Source: Diadema setosum (lineage: Eukaryota; Echinodermata; Echinoidea; Diadematoida; Diadematidae). Taken from it: DNA of 64,000 nucleotides. The notes under the pieces were generated by a model. It had not been told where the DNA came from and searched no databases. It worked only from the letters and a program-made list of their open reading frames with translations. Shown one piece after another: positions 28,429 through 50,741 of the stretch; the first letter of the stretch is position 1, and each line of letters starts with the position of its first letter. A program made the translations under genes and the position numbers. The stretch covers positions 4,291,548-4,355,547 of the forward strand of contig NC_092704.1 of assembly GCF_964275005.1 (NCBI RefSeq). Reading direction: 5' to 3'.

Positions 28429-31400
28429 CATTATTATTATCATTACCATTACCATTACAATAAGTATAATATACATAAAAAAAATTCTGCTCGGGGAATG
28501 TTAGAGCGGACGAAGAGGCAAGCGTGAGTTAAACCGCCAGAGAGACTGACATTTAAAGAATCTAACGAATTTCAGTCGGCTTGACAAAGCCCTATGGGCA
28601 AAGATTCGTGAAATAATTATCTGTCAGTCATAGAACTATATTAGGGTTAGTCTTAATACGCCTCCAAAAGCTCCGACCAAAAAAACAACAACAAACTAAC
28701 AAAACAAGTAAAGAAACAATTAACAAACAAACAATTATTATAAAATATAATAATCAATATACACCATAATATTATGTCCCCCCGAAGAAAAAAATACAAC
28801 GGGACCCTCCGCAATGATAACTTTAACAATAGTGAATCAATACAAATACAATTTCGGGGTATGAAGCTCATTGCCCACATGTTACAGAAAACCCCATTCG
28901 ATTTGCGTCAGTGGCCAAAGAGAAATGAGGAGTTTTATAGAACATGTCAGGAATCCCTTCTCGCCGATTTCTGCCCACTTATGCAGTTCCAAGTGAATCC
29001 AAGTGCTAAATGTGGAAGAATCAGACTCCTGACATGTTTACAATAATCCACATTTCTCTGTGACCACTTAACCAAACTAAGTAGGGTTTTCTGCGAAATA
29101 GGGCTAAGATGTTGTATTTTTAACACCCTGAAGTAGCATTGAGACAGTTTAATCATGTTCGGAGTTATCAATGCGAAAATCCGATTGTAATTTTCTTTTT
29201 GGACATACTGTATATATATGTGTACGTGTATATTATATATAACGGGAACGGAAGAATATCATATATAATATTATATTGAATGAAAATGAGCAAAAACAGT
29301 GAGGTTCAATCAGGATGAAATAAAAATTAATACAGGATTAAGATTTTTGTAGCTCAGACAGTTAGCAAGAGCACGACTGGCTAGCAATCTGGGGTCTCGA
29401 GTTTGAATCCCTATGGAATCTCATTTTCTTTGCTCATTTTCATTCATTTTTTCTTTCTCAAGATATACATAATTTATATATATATAATATATGTATATGT
29501 ATATTATACATATACATATATATATATACACATGTATGGAAAATTCATCTGAATGCTGTTTTGTTTTTCTTTCAATCTTGCTTAGTTTTGTTTGTTTGTT
29601 TGTTTTTACCAACAATCGTCATACGCATTTAAATTATCAACAGAAATTATTCCAGCTTATGATAACCTAAATGTATCAAGATGTTAATTCGAAAGTTCAA
29701 TTTTCACCACATTTCACTGCTATGTTGAAATGACAGAAATTTCAGTTTACTAGAGGTGGAGATCTTTTATCATAGGATAGCAGACAGAATGGTCTCCAGC
29801 AGGGTAGATCGAAATTAAAGAGTAATAGATGATACCGACAAAAAGAAGGGGCTTCCCATCTTCAACACCGAATCAAAATGATATCAACAGCGTACCGTTC
29901 TCAACGTATTGTGAGAGTCATCGTTACTAGGGTAGACCTAGGGATGGGGATTGTTTTTTGCTTTTTGTTTGTTTTTGTTTTTACCTTCAATCGAGGATTA
30001 CGAATCTCTGGAAGTGTGTGTATGTATGCGTCAAATCTATTCTCATACCTCTCTTCATATCTCATCATTTCCTCATATCTTCATTTCTTCTCTGCTAATC
30101 CTCGTTTACTGATCCATTGTTTCTTTGTCTGACAATTTGTTTTTCTGTATCCATTATTCGATGAATCGTTGTGTATGCTATATTGGCTATATAACATGAA
30201 TGAATCGACTGTTCTCATCTCTCGACCAGTCACCAAGTCTTCTGGCGTTTGGAATGTCGCAAGCTGCCATCAACTATTTCACAGAAACGTCTGCGTTAGG
30301 TAATTGTAAATTCTTATTGAATATTGAATATTGAACATTCAATATCATATATCATATATATATTATATATTACATCTCATATATTTTTTATTCTGTATTA
30401 TATTATATTCTATTTTTTTTTTGGTTTTTTATGATAAAAATATTTTGTATCTATTCCATACAACGCATCATAAGTAGAACATAAGTGGAACATTCCTTCT
30501 TGCAATTGTCGTTATCGTTGCTTTTGCTCCTGCTATTTTTGCCAACCATAGTTGTTGTTGTTTTTGTCATTTTGGAGCACTTCTTATACTCCGACAGAAC
30601 AAGAAGAAGAAGAAAAAAAAAAAAACCGACACCACAAATTCCAGAGACTGAGTGCATACATGTCGCAACCCTGCTGCGAAAGGCCCTACAGAGGTGATAG
30701 GGTATACGACACTGTCAAATCTCTGCGGTTTCTAATAGATAAAGGATAGTTTCATGACGTATCGTGACGCGGAGATGACGTAAGGTGTTCCGTGTACTTG
30801 AGTATAATATTTCCGGTTTGTCGAACTCGTAGGAAATGGGTTGATTAATATCATAGATTTGATGGGGCTAGTCCGTGGAAGAACGCACGTCGTCTGTTAG
30901 TGATGAGGAGAAACTAGGAATCTGGTCACCGCCAAAGTAAACAGAGAGCCACCTATCTACAAGAATAATCTTCTGTAACAAGGGCTCATCACTTTGAGGG
31001 CATGAAAAAATGAAGCAGGAAGCGCCAGTTCACATTCAAGTGCAAATCTGTTTTATTTGTAGAGTTTGGACGGAAAACGGGTTAAGAGCCATTTTTAGAC
31101 ATTAACGCTTGAAAGGAAGTCCTTTATAGATTTTTGTTTGTTTGTTATGGATCAAAATATTCAATATAGTTCTCTACCAATGACGACATCAATCTTAAAA
31201 GCCCCCCCCCCCCTTTCCATTCCTGGAAATGTGAAACTCCGTTTGGTAATGCTTCTGATAGTGAAAATAATAAGTTACGTAATAAATTCATGATTTTAAA
31301 AAAAAATCTAAATCCGTACTATTTTTTTCTTCTTCATCAGCCATCTGTAAGGATCCTACAGAGCTGCGTGAAGCGCATGCTTAAACAATCTAGATCTTAG

Positions 31401-34400
31401 GCGCGCATTGCGTAAAATTAGCCAGATGATTGGCTTATAGATACTGCGTCGGGCGTGTCCTGTCTTTTTCATTGATATTCATTATTCATAAATGACTGTC
31501 CTAGGATAGGCTTAGGACAGGCTTAGAGAATACCGATTTTGCCTGTCCTAAGGGTATCCTATTTTCTGTCCTACGCGCTCTCCTTGATAGGATCGAAATA
31601 AGGATCGCCCTTACAGAATACCACCCCTGGTCACCCCTCAAAAAACAAAACAAGCAAACTAATCCACAAGAATTCCTAATGTAATACAATTTGCAATAAC
31701 CTGTTGCACCAGCCCAGAATAGCAAGGCATGCTTTCTATAATACGATCACGCACACATTTTCTTGCCGCCATAGATTTAATACTAGATTTTTTTTTTTTT
31801 TTTTTTTTTTTTACATAGCAACGTCTCACGAATGAAAAGTTCTGAGATGTTATTATATGAGATTAGGGCTCTGAGACATAAAGTTGATATCAACCATAAG
31901 TCAGGGATTAAAACTTAAGTGTCTGAATACTCAGTTCTGAATGGCCAATACCTCACGTACGTTTGATTTTCTGACTTATATTTGATTGCACTTTTTACAG
32001 ATGTTTTATGCAACAGGGGCCTTTGCAGCTATTTTGAATTTTCGCATTAGTCAATGTAAGGTGCTTATGACATTAGAAATTGCCATTTTTTTTCAGCAGA
32101 TTTTACTGTTGATGATATCACAAAATCAGGAATGTTATTTTGAAGGCTTAGACAGTGGGAGCAGGGAAATATAAAATGAGAACCCTAGACAAACAGTTCC
32201 AGAATCTGTGGTTTGTAGACTTTCTCAGTCAGCGTGGAATTAGATGTCGGGGAGAGTTAAAGATGATTGAATACCACTCTTTTATTCTTGTGAATGGCGA
32301 TTATGAAGAAGGTCGTATTGAATTCCGCATTCTCTTCTAGTTCGACTGAATAACTTAACAAGAACATGACGCTACTTTGATATGTTGCCCTCCTGTTTGA
32401 AATACTTTTGACACAGATCTGGCGTCGAGAAAGATCCGCGTGAACGCAGTGAGGTGAGTAGGCCCATCAGACATCTACTACTGAAGCATTGCTTTGTTTT
32501 AAGGTCACAATAATGCATGATATAAATGATATTATACACGGTATTAATTGAAAAATGTAAGAACCTTTCAAAACCATGCTCACAGACGGATCAAGGGCAT
32601 GCCATATACGAAGTGTTCATAAATGTAATGAGAATGGCTCTCAAAAGGGGGAAAAGGGCAAGACTAATTAAAATCATGATGATAAAGGCACCGAGGATGA
32701 TAATTTTAATGAAGTAGTTAAAACAAGAGCAATAATGATCACAACTTTCCATTTCATTCACGTCCTTTCTTATTCACTGCAGTCCGTCAGCAGGTGTCTT
32801 AGCAGACGTGATGGGAATACCTCCATTAAAGGTAAGCAAAACAATTACATGTCATTTGCTGGATGTCACCTGTCCATTGCAATAGAATAGACACACACAC
32901 TCCCACACAAATATCATAATAGTTTTATGTTAACATCTATATATAGGCATTATAAATCATATGAAGAGAGAGGGGGAGGGGGAGCCGTACAGTGGATTGT
33001 GACATCATCATCGCTATCATCATCATCACAATTTTGATTTTAATGGGACTGTAGGCCCTACAATACTGGTTGAGGTGAGGATTCAGCTTGTAACGTTTTG
33101 CGAAATATTTAGAAACCACTATATGAAATGTTAAAGAGCATATAATTCTAAGGGGAATCAAACGTTTATTTAATGAAAATTAGTTTTGAAAAGACTGAGA
33201 TATCTAAAAACAAGGGAAAACAAAGAGATCCTAATAAAAGTCGTGGCCTGTCAATTCTATTGGGATCGGTGTTGTTGTTTTTTTAATATCTCAGCCATTT
33301 CAAGGCCAATTTTCATCAAATAAACGTTGAATCCTTCTTAAAGTTACATGGTCTTTCATATTTCATGAGCTTTCTCATTATCTTACCGAAAAAAAATGTT
33401 ACAAATGCGAATCCTCACCTCAACCAGTACTGTACAGTCCCTTTAACTACATTTGGAAGATCTTAGAAGGAAGTTAGTATAGGAACGTTGGATTCAAACA
33501 ATGCGAATTGTTGTCTCAGGTTTCATATTAGTCTCTAAGACAGTAACAACATGAACAAGGGAGGATGATAATATGCCACTGTCGTTCTCAGCTAACTTGT
33601 TCGAGCGATGCAAGACATCATAAACAAGATTAAAGAGCTCTGCAACACCAAGAACGCGTTATGAAATAGTTTATTTTCAGTAATGATGCATATATACATA
33701 TGCACTTCAGCATACCCATAAGAAATGTAGGCAACCTTATATCATCACCACCTTCTGCATGTCCTGTTGTAAGAAATGAGGGAGAATTCTTAGTTTTGAG
33801 TCTCTTACCGGAGGACATTACTAGATGGTATTTAGATGAATAAAGTTACGAGAAAGCGTCCACCGTGAGACAATTTCATCCATCTTGGTCGAGACTGATT
33901 ATAATCTTGTCACGCTTTCTGGAACTTAAGTCATTCCGCCGACATTCGATCATCATTATCTTCCTTAAAATGGCTCGCAATTCCTGCTCGGAATCGAATT
34001 CCTAGTGATTTCCCTCGTCCAAGCCTGTATCGTGGGAAACCCATGCATTTAGAGTGTGTGTGTGTGGGGGGGGGGGGGGGGCGGGGAGGGGTTTATGTTT
34101 ATGTATAGCGTATTACCGTTCATTAAATTCACGGTAATATGTCTCGTGTTCGAAATTTACTGGTTTCCCGTATCACAAACCAATGGTCAATACGAAAGTG
34201 GTAATTCGGCTTCATCAGTACATTTACTTTGTGCTATTTCCATATCACACAACCACACACAGGAACCGCGCTCGCCCATTCTGCCCCACCAGGTGCCTAA
34301 GCTGGATGACGTCACCCAAGCAGTGGCTTTTCTCGCGTCTGACGAGAGCCTCTTCATAACGGGCGAGAACATCTGCGTCGACGGTGGATACCACGCAAGT

Positions 34401-34415
34401 GGCATCGCCTTTTAG
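7177..34415 (+). CDS. Classical short-chain dehydrogenase/reductase, probable pseudoenzyme (9 exons, 249 aa)
   Basis: Joining 7177-7216, 15672-15811, 18615-18707, 26903-27029, 28199-28239, 30230-30299, 32417-32453, 32783-32831 and 34263-34415 gives 750 bases in one open frame, 249 residues plus stop, the usual length of a classical SDR. Every junction is GT-AG with matching phase. SDRs are Rossmann-fold NAD(P)(H) oxidoreductases. Visible here: the nucleotide-binding motif TGAGKGVG (residues 13-20), an adenine-pocket Asp (about 67), Asn112 of the N-S-Y-K tetrad, RVNAVSP (about 167-173) and the C-terminal FITG...VDGG segment. Missing: NNAG (positions 93-96) reads SMEQ, the catalytic Ser is Cys141, the catalytic Tyr is Phe154 and the Lys is Gln158. 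The fold and cofactor site therefore look kept while SDR chemistry looks lost. There are no stops or frameshifts, so a conserved non-catalytic role is likelier than a decayed pseudogene. No signal peptide or membrane segment is visible, so it is probably cytosolic. The substrate of its ancestor cannot be named. Confidence 0.9.
8506..8704. mobile_element. Foldback element with about 85-bp arms
   Basis: The left arm (starting TTTAAATGTTTAAGC) is mirrored by the right arm (ending GCTTAAACATTTAAA), separated by about 30 bases. Both arms contain a GTCCT...AGGAC stem followed by GAAAGCTTGCCCAC when read outward. No coding capacity; MITE-like. Confidence 0.75.
9030..9100. repeat. SINE-like fragment with AAGTGCCTTGCCTA
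   Basis: The block with AAGTGCCTTGCCTA (9036-9049) recurs at 47707-47720. Such GTGCCTTGCC blocks sit beside tRNA-like heads in many invertebrate SINEs; assignment to a family is tentative. Confidence 0.4.
11310..12080. repeat. Long-unit tandem repeat, about 375 bp
   Basis: Matching landmarks recur with nearly constant spacing: TTCAAGACACTTGCA-like text near 11400 and again (TTTGAGACACTGGCA) near 11790; CCAAGCTA near 11615 and 11990; a GGT(C/T)A...GTACATA-type block near 11320, 11695 and 12065. Two full units and part of a third, diverged from one another. A related but rearranged copy may extend left to about 10970. Confidence 0.6.
13243..13562. mobile_element. G/C-tract foldback element, copy 1
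   Basis: Ends carry inverted GGGGCCGCGGAA (left, near 13252) and TTCCGCGGCCCC (right, near 13542), flanked by matching TTTCATG/CATGAA text. The interior alternates long poly-G, poly-A and poly-C tracts. A related copy lies at 54711-54940. The open reading frames crossing it are tract-driven. Confidence 0.6.
15258..15366. repeat. (TC)n-(AT)n compound microsatellite
   Basis: About 50 bases of TC followed by about 55 bases of AT, 300 bases upstream of SDR exon 2. Confidence 0.95.
15672..15811 (+). CDS. SDR exon 2 (glycine-rich cofactor motif)
   Basis: Acceptor TTCAAG, donor AAG|GTGACT. It completes TGAGKGVG and continues through helix alpha-B ([10 protein letters not shown]) and strand beta-2 (SLALVGQ). 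Gln follows the ALVG strand where many NADP-preferring SDRs have Arg. The exon is clearly more GC-rich than the flanking introns. Confidence 0.92.
16136..16290. repeat. (ATC)n microsatellite
   Basis: Trinucleotide ATC/CAT run with interruptions, continuing from a CCT-rich pyrimidine tract. Open frames read through it as poly-His, poly-Ile or poly-Ser and are not genes. Confidence 0.95.
16735..17208. mobile_element. CACGAGT-type foldback element, copy 1
   Basis: The left half carries repeated units of the form CACGAGT-(C/T)ATAC-; the right half carries their inverse (ATGACTCGTG, TATAACTCGTGGG). It ends in CTCGTGACGTGCACCC. It folds on itself by short subrepeats instead of one uniform arm. A second copy is at 23098-23403 in the next intron. 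Confidence 0.7.
18032..18246. repeat. (CTA)n microsatellite
   Basis: Long interrupted CTA/TTA trinucleotide run just upstream of SDR exon 3. Confidence 0.95.
18615..18707 (+). CDS. SDR exon 3 (beta-3 Asp and lead-in to beta-4)
   Basis: Acceptor TTCTACAG, donor CTG|GTACGTG, 31 codons in phase 0. It encodes the strand with VSDV (Asp about 67, which contacts adenine in this family) and ends with GSIDIL, the segment that normally runs straight into VNNAG. Confidence 0.9.
18750..18945 (+). mobile_element. tRNA-derived SINE-like element
   Basis: An A-box-like GTGGCGTAGTGGTTGG (18761-18776) is followed 30-40 bases on by a degenerate B box, GAATTCGAATTCT (18805-18817), and then about 100 bases of non-tRNA sequence. 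This is the architecture of a tRNA-derived SINE; it will not fold as a functional tRNA. Confidence 0.6.
18940..19340. mobile_element. Truncated copy of the 655-bp foldback family
   Basis: The left arm and centre match 36322-36976 and 49185-49755 (shared AACATTAGTAGAACACATCA, AAAATCGGACA and ATGAGGAGACTACT). The right arm stops after TTGTATTGTTGGCCACA, so the copy is 3'-truncated. Confidence 0.7.
20386..22477 (-). mobile_element. Decayed PIF/Harbinger-type DNA transposon
   Basis: A transposase remnant (21130-21823, minus strand) lies inside a pair of 14-bp inverted ends: ACACCTGAGCGAAT at 20386-20399 and its complement at 22464-22477. The two interior flanks are also loosely similar in inverted orientation. 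The bases next to the ends (CTC and CTT) do not give a clear 3-bp target duplication, so the boundaries are provisional. No Myb-like second gene was seen. A TATAAAAG lies at about 20733 on the plus strand. Confidence 0.65.
21130..21823 (-). pseudogene. Broken PIF/Harbinger (HARBI1-like) transposase
   Basis: The intact N-terminal 144 codons (21823-21389) start [20 protein letters not shown] and contain the arginine-rich stretch and the [20 protein letters not shown] block of Harbinger transposases, with [17 protein letters not shown] sequence. The frame is then lost: a shift is needed near 21400 to continue with [13 protein letters not shown], and another further on. A third frame (about 21350-21150) carries [17 protein letters not shown] (first catalytic Asp) and [11 protein letters not shown] (second Asp). 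The part carrying the third acidic residue is absent. Protein from this copy would be inactive. The usual DDE role is cut-and-paste transposition at TWA-type sites. Confidence 0.85.
22521..22911 (+). mobile_element. tRNA-derived SINE with (CAAA)n tail
   Basis: The head carries a near-perfect polymerase III A box (TTGGCTCAGTCGGTAGC, 22531-22547) and B box (GGTTCGAACCC, 22576-22586). About 270 bases of tRNA-unrelated body follow, including ATAAAAGATCCCGCTTCATT, and the element ends in a (CAAA)n tail (22863-22911). Order and tail are diagnostic of a SINE. The anticodon arm is not a usable tRNA, so this is not a tRNA gene. The clean boxes suggest a fairly recent insertion. Confidence 0.85.
22990..23080 (+). 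repeat. tRNA-like SINE head fragment
   Basis: B-box-like AGAGTTCGAATCCTG (23041-23055) preceded by AGTGATTGAGTGATCGACTAG, a diverged A-box region. It lies between the complete SINE and the adjacent foldback. Confidence 0.5.
23098..23403. mobile_element. CACGAGT-type foldback element, copy 2
   Basis: The left half repeats CACGAGTCATACAGC and CATGAGTTCGACA units; the right half carries their inverse, ending GACTCGTGGGTGTCGGTCTC and CGTGACGTGCACCC. Same family as 16735-17208, shorter and better preserved. Confidence 0.75.
23561..23640. repeat. (CTA)n microsatellite
   Basis: Trinucleotide CTA run with few interruptions. Confidence 0.95.
25149..25260. repeat. (GACA)n microsatellite
   Basis: Clean GACA units to about 25192, then degenerate GACAGACT/GACAGAGA units to about 25255. 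Confidence 0.9.
25315..25383. repeat. Perfect 33-bp inverted repeat with 3-base loop
   Basis: 25315-25347 and 25351-25383 are exact reverse complements separated by ACA. A direct, slightly diverged copy of the left arm and its leader (GGCCAGTGGCAACTCGTCG) follows at about 25388-25436. Confidence 0.9.
26903..27029 (+). CDS. SDR exon 4 (NNAG position replaced)
   Basis: Acceptor CTTTTCAG, donor AAAG|GTACAA. It begins V-SMEQ-G, so the NNAG that should follow the Val of GSIDILV is absent. The rest fits the helix alpha-4/alpha-5 region (DTTPSM, then the Asn112 region, then [13 protein letters not shown]). Residue counts on either side are near normal, so a skipped NNAG exon is not needed to explain the loss. 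Confidence 0.88.
28199..28239 (+). CDS. SDR exon 5, 41-bp microexon (catalytic Ser to Cys)
   Basis: Acceptor ATTTCCAG, donor ACG|GTAAGAT. It encodes [14 protein letters not shown]. In active relatives this strand reads I(V/I)N(V/I)SS; the second Ser, 13 residues before the catalytic Tyr, is Cys141 here. Confidence 0.9.
28339..28445. repeat. (TTA)n microsatellite
   Basis: Trinucleotide ATT/TTA run with ATC interruptions, 100 bases after SDR exon 5. Confidence 0.95.
29275..29450. mobile_element. tRNA-like unit bounded by inverted GAATGAAAATGAGCAAA ends
   Basis: The left end GAATGAAAATGAGCAAA (about 29279-29295) is mirrored at the right by TTTGCTCATTTTCATTC (about 29428-29444). Between them lies an A-box-like TAGCTCAGACAGTTAG (about 29351) and a B-box-like GAGTTTGAATCCC (about 29399). 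The ATGAGCAAA end also borders the palindromic element near 39721. Confidence 0.55.
30230..30299 (+). CDS. SDR exon 6 (YxxxK replaced by FxxxQ)
   Basis: Acceptor CTCGACCAG, donor TTAG|GTAATTG. It encodes [18 protein letters not shown] and onward. Alignment to the family pattern (L.Y.MSKAA...FT) is unambiguous and puts Phe154 at the catalytic Tyr and Gln158 at the catalytic Lys. Confidence 0.92.
32417..32453 (+). CDS. SDR exon 7, 37-bp microexon
   Basis: Acceptor TTTTGACACAG, donor GAG|GTGAGTA. It encodes [12 protein letters not shown] and two bases of the next Ser codon. RVN(A/S)V(S/A)P is a family hallmark after the active site. Confidence 0.88.
32783..32831 (+). CDS. SDR exon 8, 49-bp microexon (short substrate loop)
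   Basis: Acceptor TTCACTGCAG, donor AAAG|GTAAGC. It encodes [17 protein letters not shown]. The usual PG after VSP is Ser-Ala here, and the substrate-binding loop that follows is shorter than in related C. elegans-type SDRs, in line with relaxed or altered substrate binding. Confidence 0.85.
33030..33445. mobile_element. Foldback element, about 415 bp
   Basis: The left end GGGACTGTAGGCCC..ACTGGTTGAGGTGAGGATTC is mirrored by GAATCCTCACCTCAACCAGT..TGTACAGTCCC at the right. Interior arms also pair (TTTAATGAAAATTAG with TTTTCATCAAATAAACGTT). TTTAA flanks the right end and TTTTAA the left, compatible with an AT-rich target. No coding capacity. Confidence 0.75.
34263..34415 (+). CDS. SDR exon 9 (C-terminal, stop codon)
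   Basis: Acceptor CACACACAG. It encodes the segment ending in TAG with [28 protein letters not shown] and the tail YHASGIAF. The tail is not a peroxisomal SKL-type signal. Confidence 0.93.
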   Translation, partial: EPRSPILPHQVPKLDDVTQAVAFLASDESLFITGENICVDGGYHASGIAF

Positions 34416-34667
34416 CCCATTGATGACGTAGGACCGAACAAAGGAAGAAATCGCAAAACGAGCTAACTCCGTTCTTGTTAAGTTGAGATAATTGTGATTA
34501 AAGTTGCTAAAACAAAGAAAATAACAAGAAAATACAGAATACTTTTAATTATAACTTCCAGAATGTTCCATGATGGTACAAGTGAGGTATTACTAAAAAG
34601 GTTTAATTTCGCTCTATCTGACGGACTTGCTTTAAAATGTTTAAAAATGGCGCTTACCTCATTTTGC

Positions 34668-34673
34668 AATAAA
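34668..34673 (+). promoter_or_regulatory. Candidate polyadenylation signal of the SDR gene
   Basis: AATAAA about 250 bases past the SDR stop codon, in an AT-rich 3' region. Position and sequence fit a poly(A) signal; nothing else confirms it. Confidence 0.4.
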
Positions 34674-36142
34674 ACTCTTCAAGTTTTGAACACGCCTCAT
34701 TAACATACGATATGTCTTTACACATGCTGCAACATAATAATAGCCAAACGCAACCTATAATTCCAATGATTTACCTTCCGATGGAAATCTGTAAAGCGTA
34801 AAACATAATCATCACCATTAGTGATGTCATGTAAAAGCCCTCTTGTGTACAACATCGGAATAACGGCGCCGTCCTTTTTAAATACCGAATGGAGCCAGTT
34901 GTTCTTATGAATGACACTTCATGAAATGACTTTATTGCAAAGTTTGTTATGGTATAGTACGTACATGATATAGAAGACAAAAGGCTAACAACAATAGGAA
35001 TTTTTCTTTCTTACCATGTAGGTTATTCCCCTTCTCTTGTGGTTCTAGATGTTATCACAGCAAAATTGATGTACTGTATTGGATTTTGATAGATATTGAA
35101 ACAATCCCCTTCTCGGAAAAAGGGGATAAAAATTATGTTCACATTTTTCATGGGTAACACAGTTTTCAAGCATTATTGACGAAAAAACATTGCAGTCGGT
35201 TGGATATTGCAGAGAGGCAGATTATAGCCCCCCCCCCCCCCCCCCGGATAATTTAGCCTTTCGTCAAACTTTAGTTCTCGTGAAAACAGGACTTGAATGC
35301 TATAACGAAAAGAAAGTTTCGTTTTTGATTTCAGACAAACACTATCTGCTTCAAGTGTTTGAATAGAAATTGTTCAGAAGCAAAAGTTCACATCCAACGT
35401 AGATGGCGCCAATGCCAGCGAACAAACACCAGTCCTTGCGCCACGTTGCACAAAGGAAGGTTTTTACCCCTACACAGTCGATGGGTTGCCAACTTGCCAT
35501 AATTTCATTACTTTGGGAGGTATTCCAGACGATTTATGATTTCACATCATGTAGTGCATTAATCAATAGTGTCATGCTTGGAGCAGATAAACCAATTATA
35601 CTCTGAAAAACACAAAACAAAATTCACAAACAAGGAAGATGACATATATACAAGGTTCATATATTCCAGTAATGTAGCAATGCCATTCCGTTTTATGATA
35701 CAATACCACTTGCTCAACAAGTTCACCTATGTAGAATTTATGCATGGTTTTCTTCTTTTGTTCTGCTTTCTTGAGCACTGAATCATCCATTCTTTATGTG
35801 AAGCTGCTATGTCATGTATGTTAAAAAATAAAATTCGAAAACATTCTACTACATTCCTCATCCAAGTCGCTGTAAATTCAAAAACTGTGTGACCCAGTAT
35901 GACCCATTTATAGTAATGTTCGAATGCTAAAGTATAAATATCATCTGGAGATTTCTTTTAAAACTCGCAACCGAACACAAACCAGTCGATAAATCACAAC
36001 ATGCCAAAGTACATTAAAAATGTCATAATCATAAAAATCAACACATGTAATATACATGTAATACATAACAAATTACAAGGATCATCCTGTAACTGACAGT
36101 CAGTGTATTGGATGTGTAGAGTTCATGTGTCAGAGCATCAAA

Positions 36143-36235
36143 GTGTAGGTGGTTGGGATACTATAGCTGTTAAATGAAAGGTCCTGAATTCGAATCGCTC
36201 CTGGAACAATGATTAATTGAAAAGACTTTCTACCA
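36143..36235 (+). repeat. tRNA-like SINE head fragment
   Basis: GTGTAGGTGGTTGG (A-box-like, 36143-36156) with TGAATTCGAATCGCT (B-box-like, 36185-36199). It resembles the unit at 18750. No tail is visible before the foldback at 36322. Confidence 0.5.
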
Positions 36236-36321
36236 ACAATGTGGCTCTGTACCTAGGTGTATGAAAAGGTTCCTGACGATGCTGGGATACCGCCTGATAG
36301 AACTGTGGCAACACAGAAGAG

Positions 36322-36976
36322 TTTAAAGGACAAGTTCACCTTCATAAACATAAGGATTGAGAAAATGCAGCATTATTAGTAGAACACATCATTAAAGTTT
36401 GAGGAAAATCGGACAATCAGTTCAAAAGTTATGATTTTTTGAAGTTTTTGTGCAGTAACCGCTGGATGAGAAGACTACTGCAGTGTAGGATGTCACATGC
36501 GTACAACAATATAAGGAAGATATAAAGAGAATTTCACAAAATTTCATCTTTTGAAAAAAAGTGCACATTCCCGTGACTCGTTACTGACATATGTTATGGG
36601 TAACATTATTCCCCCTACCTTAAAAAAGAGGCAAGTCAAATGGTCTTTTGTTAGGGGAATAAAATGAAAATTCGTCGGTTGAGAATGATAAGGGCGTTAA
36701 GTGACCACAAAACCCATAGTGTTCGAGAAGACTTAAAGTCCTTCTCATTCTCAAAAGACGAATATGTTGAATTTTCTTTAAACTCAACTGTTGTACTCAT
36801 ATGACATCACAAGCTGTAGTAGTCTCCTTGTCCAGCAGTTCCAACACAAAAATTTTAAAAATTAATAACTTTTGCATCGATTGTCTAATTTTCCTCAAAC
36901 TTTCACTGATGTATTCTACTAATATTGCTGCATTCTCTCAATCCTTATGTTTATAAAGGTGAACTTGTCCTTTAAA
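36322..36976. mobile_element. 655-bp foldback (MITE-like) element, complete copy
   Basis: It starts TTTAAAGGACAAGTTCACCT and ends with the inverse, AGGTGAACTTGTCCTTTAAA. The arms stay complementary for more than 100 bases (both carry the CATAAGGATTGAGA block) and more loosely toward the centre, which contains a second inverted part (TCATTCTCAAAAGACGAAT against ATTCGTCGGTTGAGAATGA). No open frame of note. Further copies are at 18940-19340 (truncated) and 49185-49755. Confidence 0.85.
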
Positions 36977-37126
36977 ATCCAGTAAGGCCATCTTCTATTG
37001 CAGCCCTATATCAAGTTTTTTTTTTTTGGTTTTTTGGGGTTTTTGGTTTTTTGGGGTTTTTTTGCCAATACTAGAATACAATACTTAAAACGAGAAGAAA
37101 AAAAAAATGAGGACGAAGTAGATTTG

Positions 37127-50741
<13,615 letters not shown>

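Larger units (their letters stand above)
27030..34262. other. SDR introns 4 to 8 (between the listed exons)
   Basis: Outside exons 5-8 these introns hold a GT run (27138-27153), a TTA microsatellite (28339-28445), a tRNA-like unit flanked by inverted repeats (29275-29450), AT-rich palindromic text (30340-30375), a 24-base poly-T (31789-31812), a foldback (33030-33445) and a G-run (34068-34081). Nothing recognisable in 27180-28190, 29600-30220, 30700-31750 and 33450-34050. Confidence 0.55.
34416..37126. other. Convergent intergenic region
   Basis: It separates the 3' ends of the SDR (plus) and GALNT (minus) genes. It holds the candidate SDR poly(A) signal, a C-run (35229-35246), a SINE-like head (36143-36199) and the 655-bp foldback. 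No GALNT poly(A) signal was found in the 150 bases between its stop codon and the foldback; that stretch holds T-rich and GGGTTTTT text. Confidence 0.6.
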
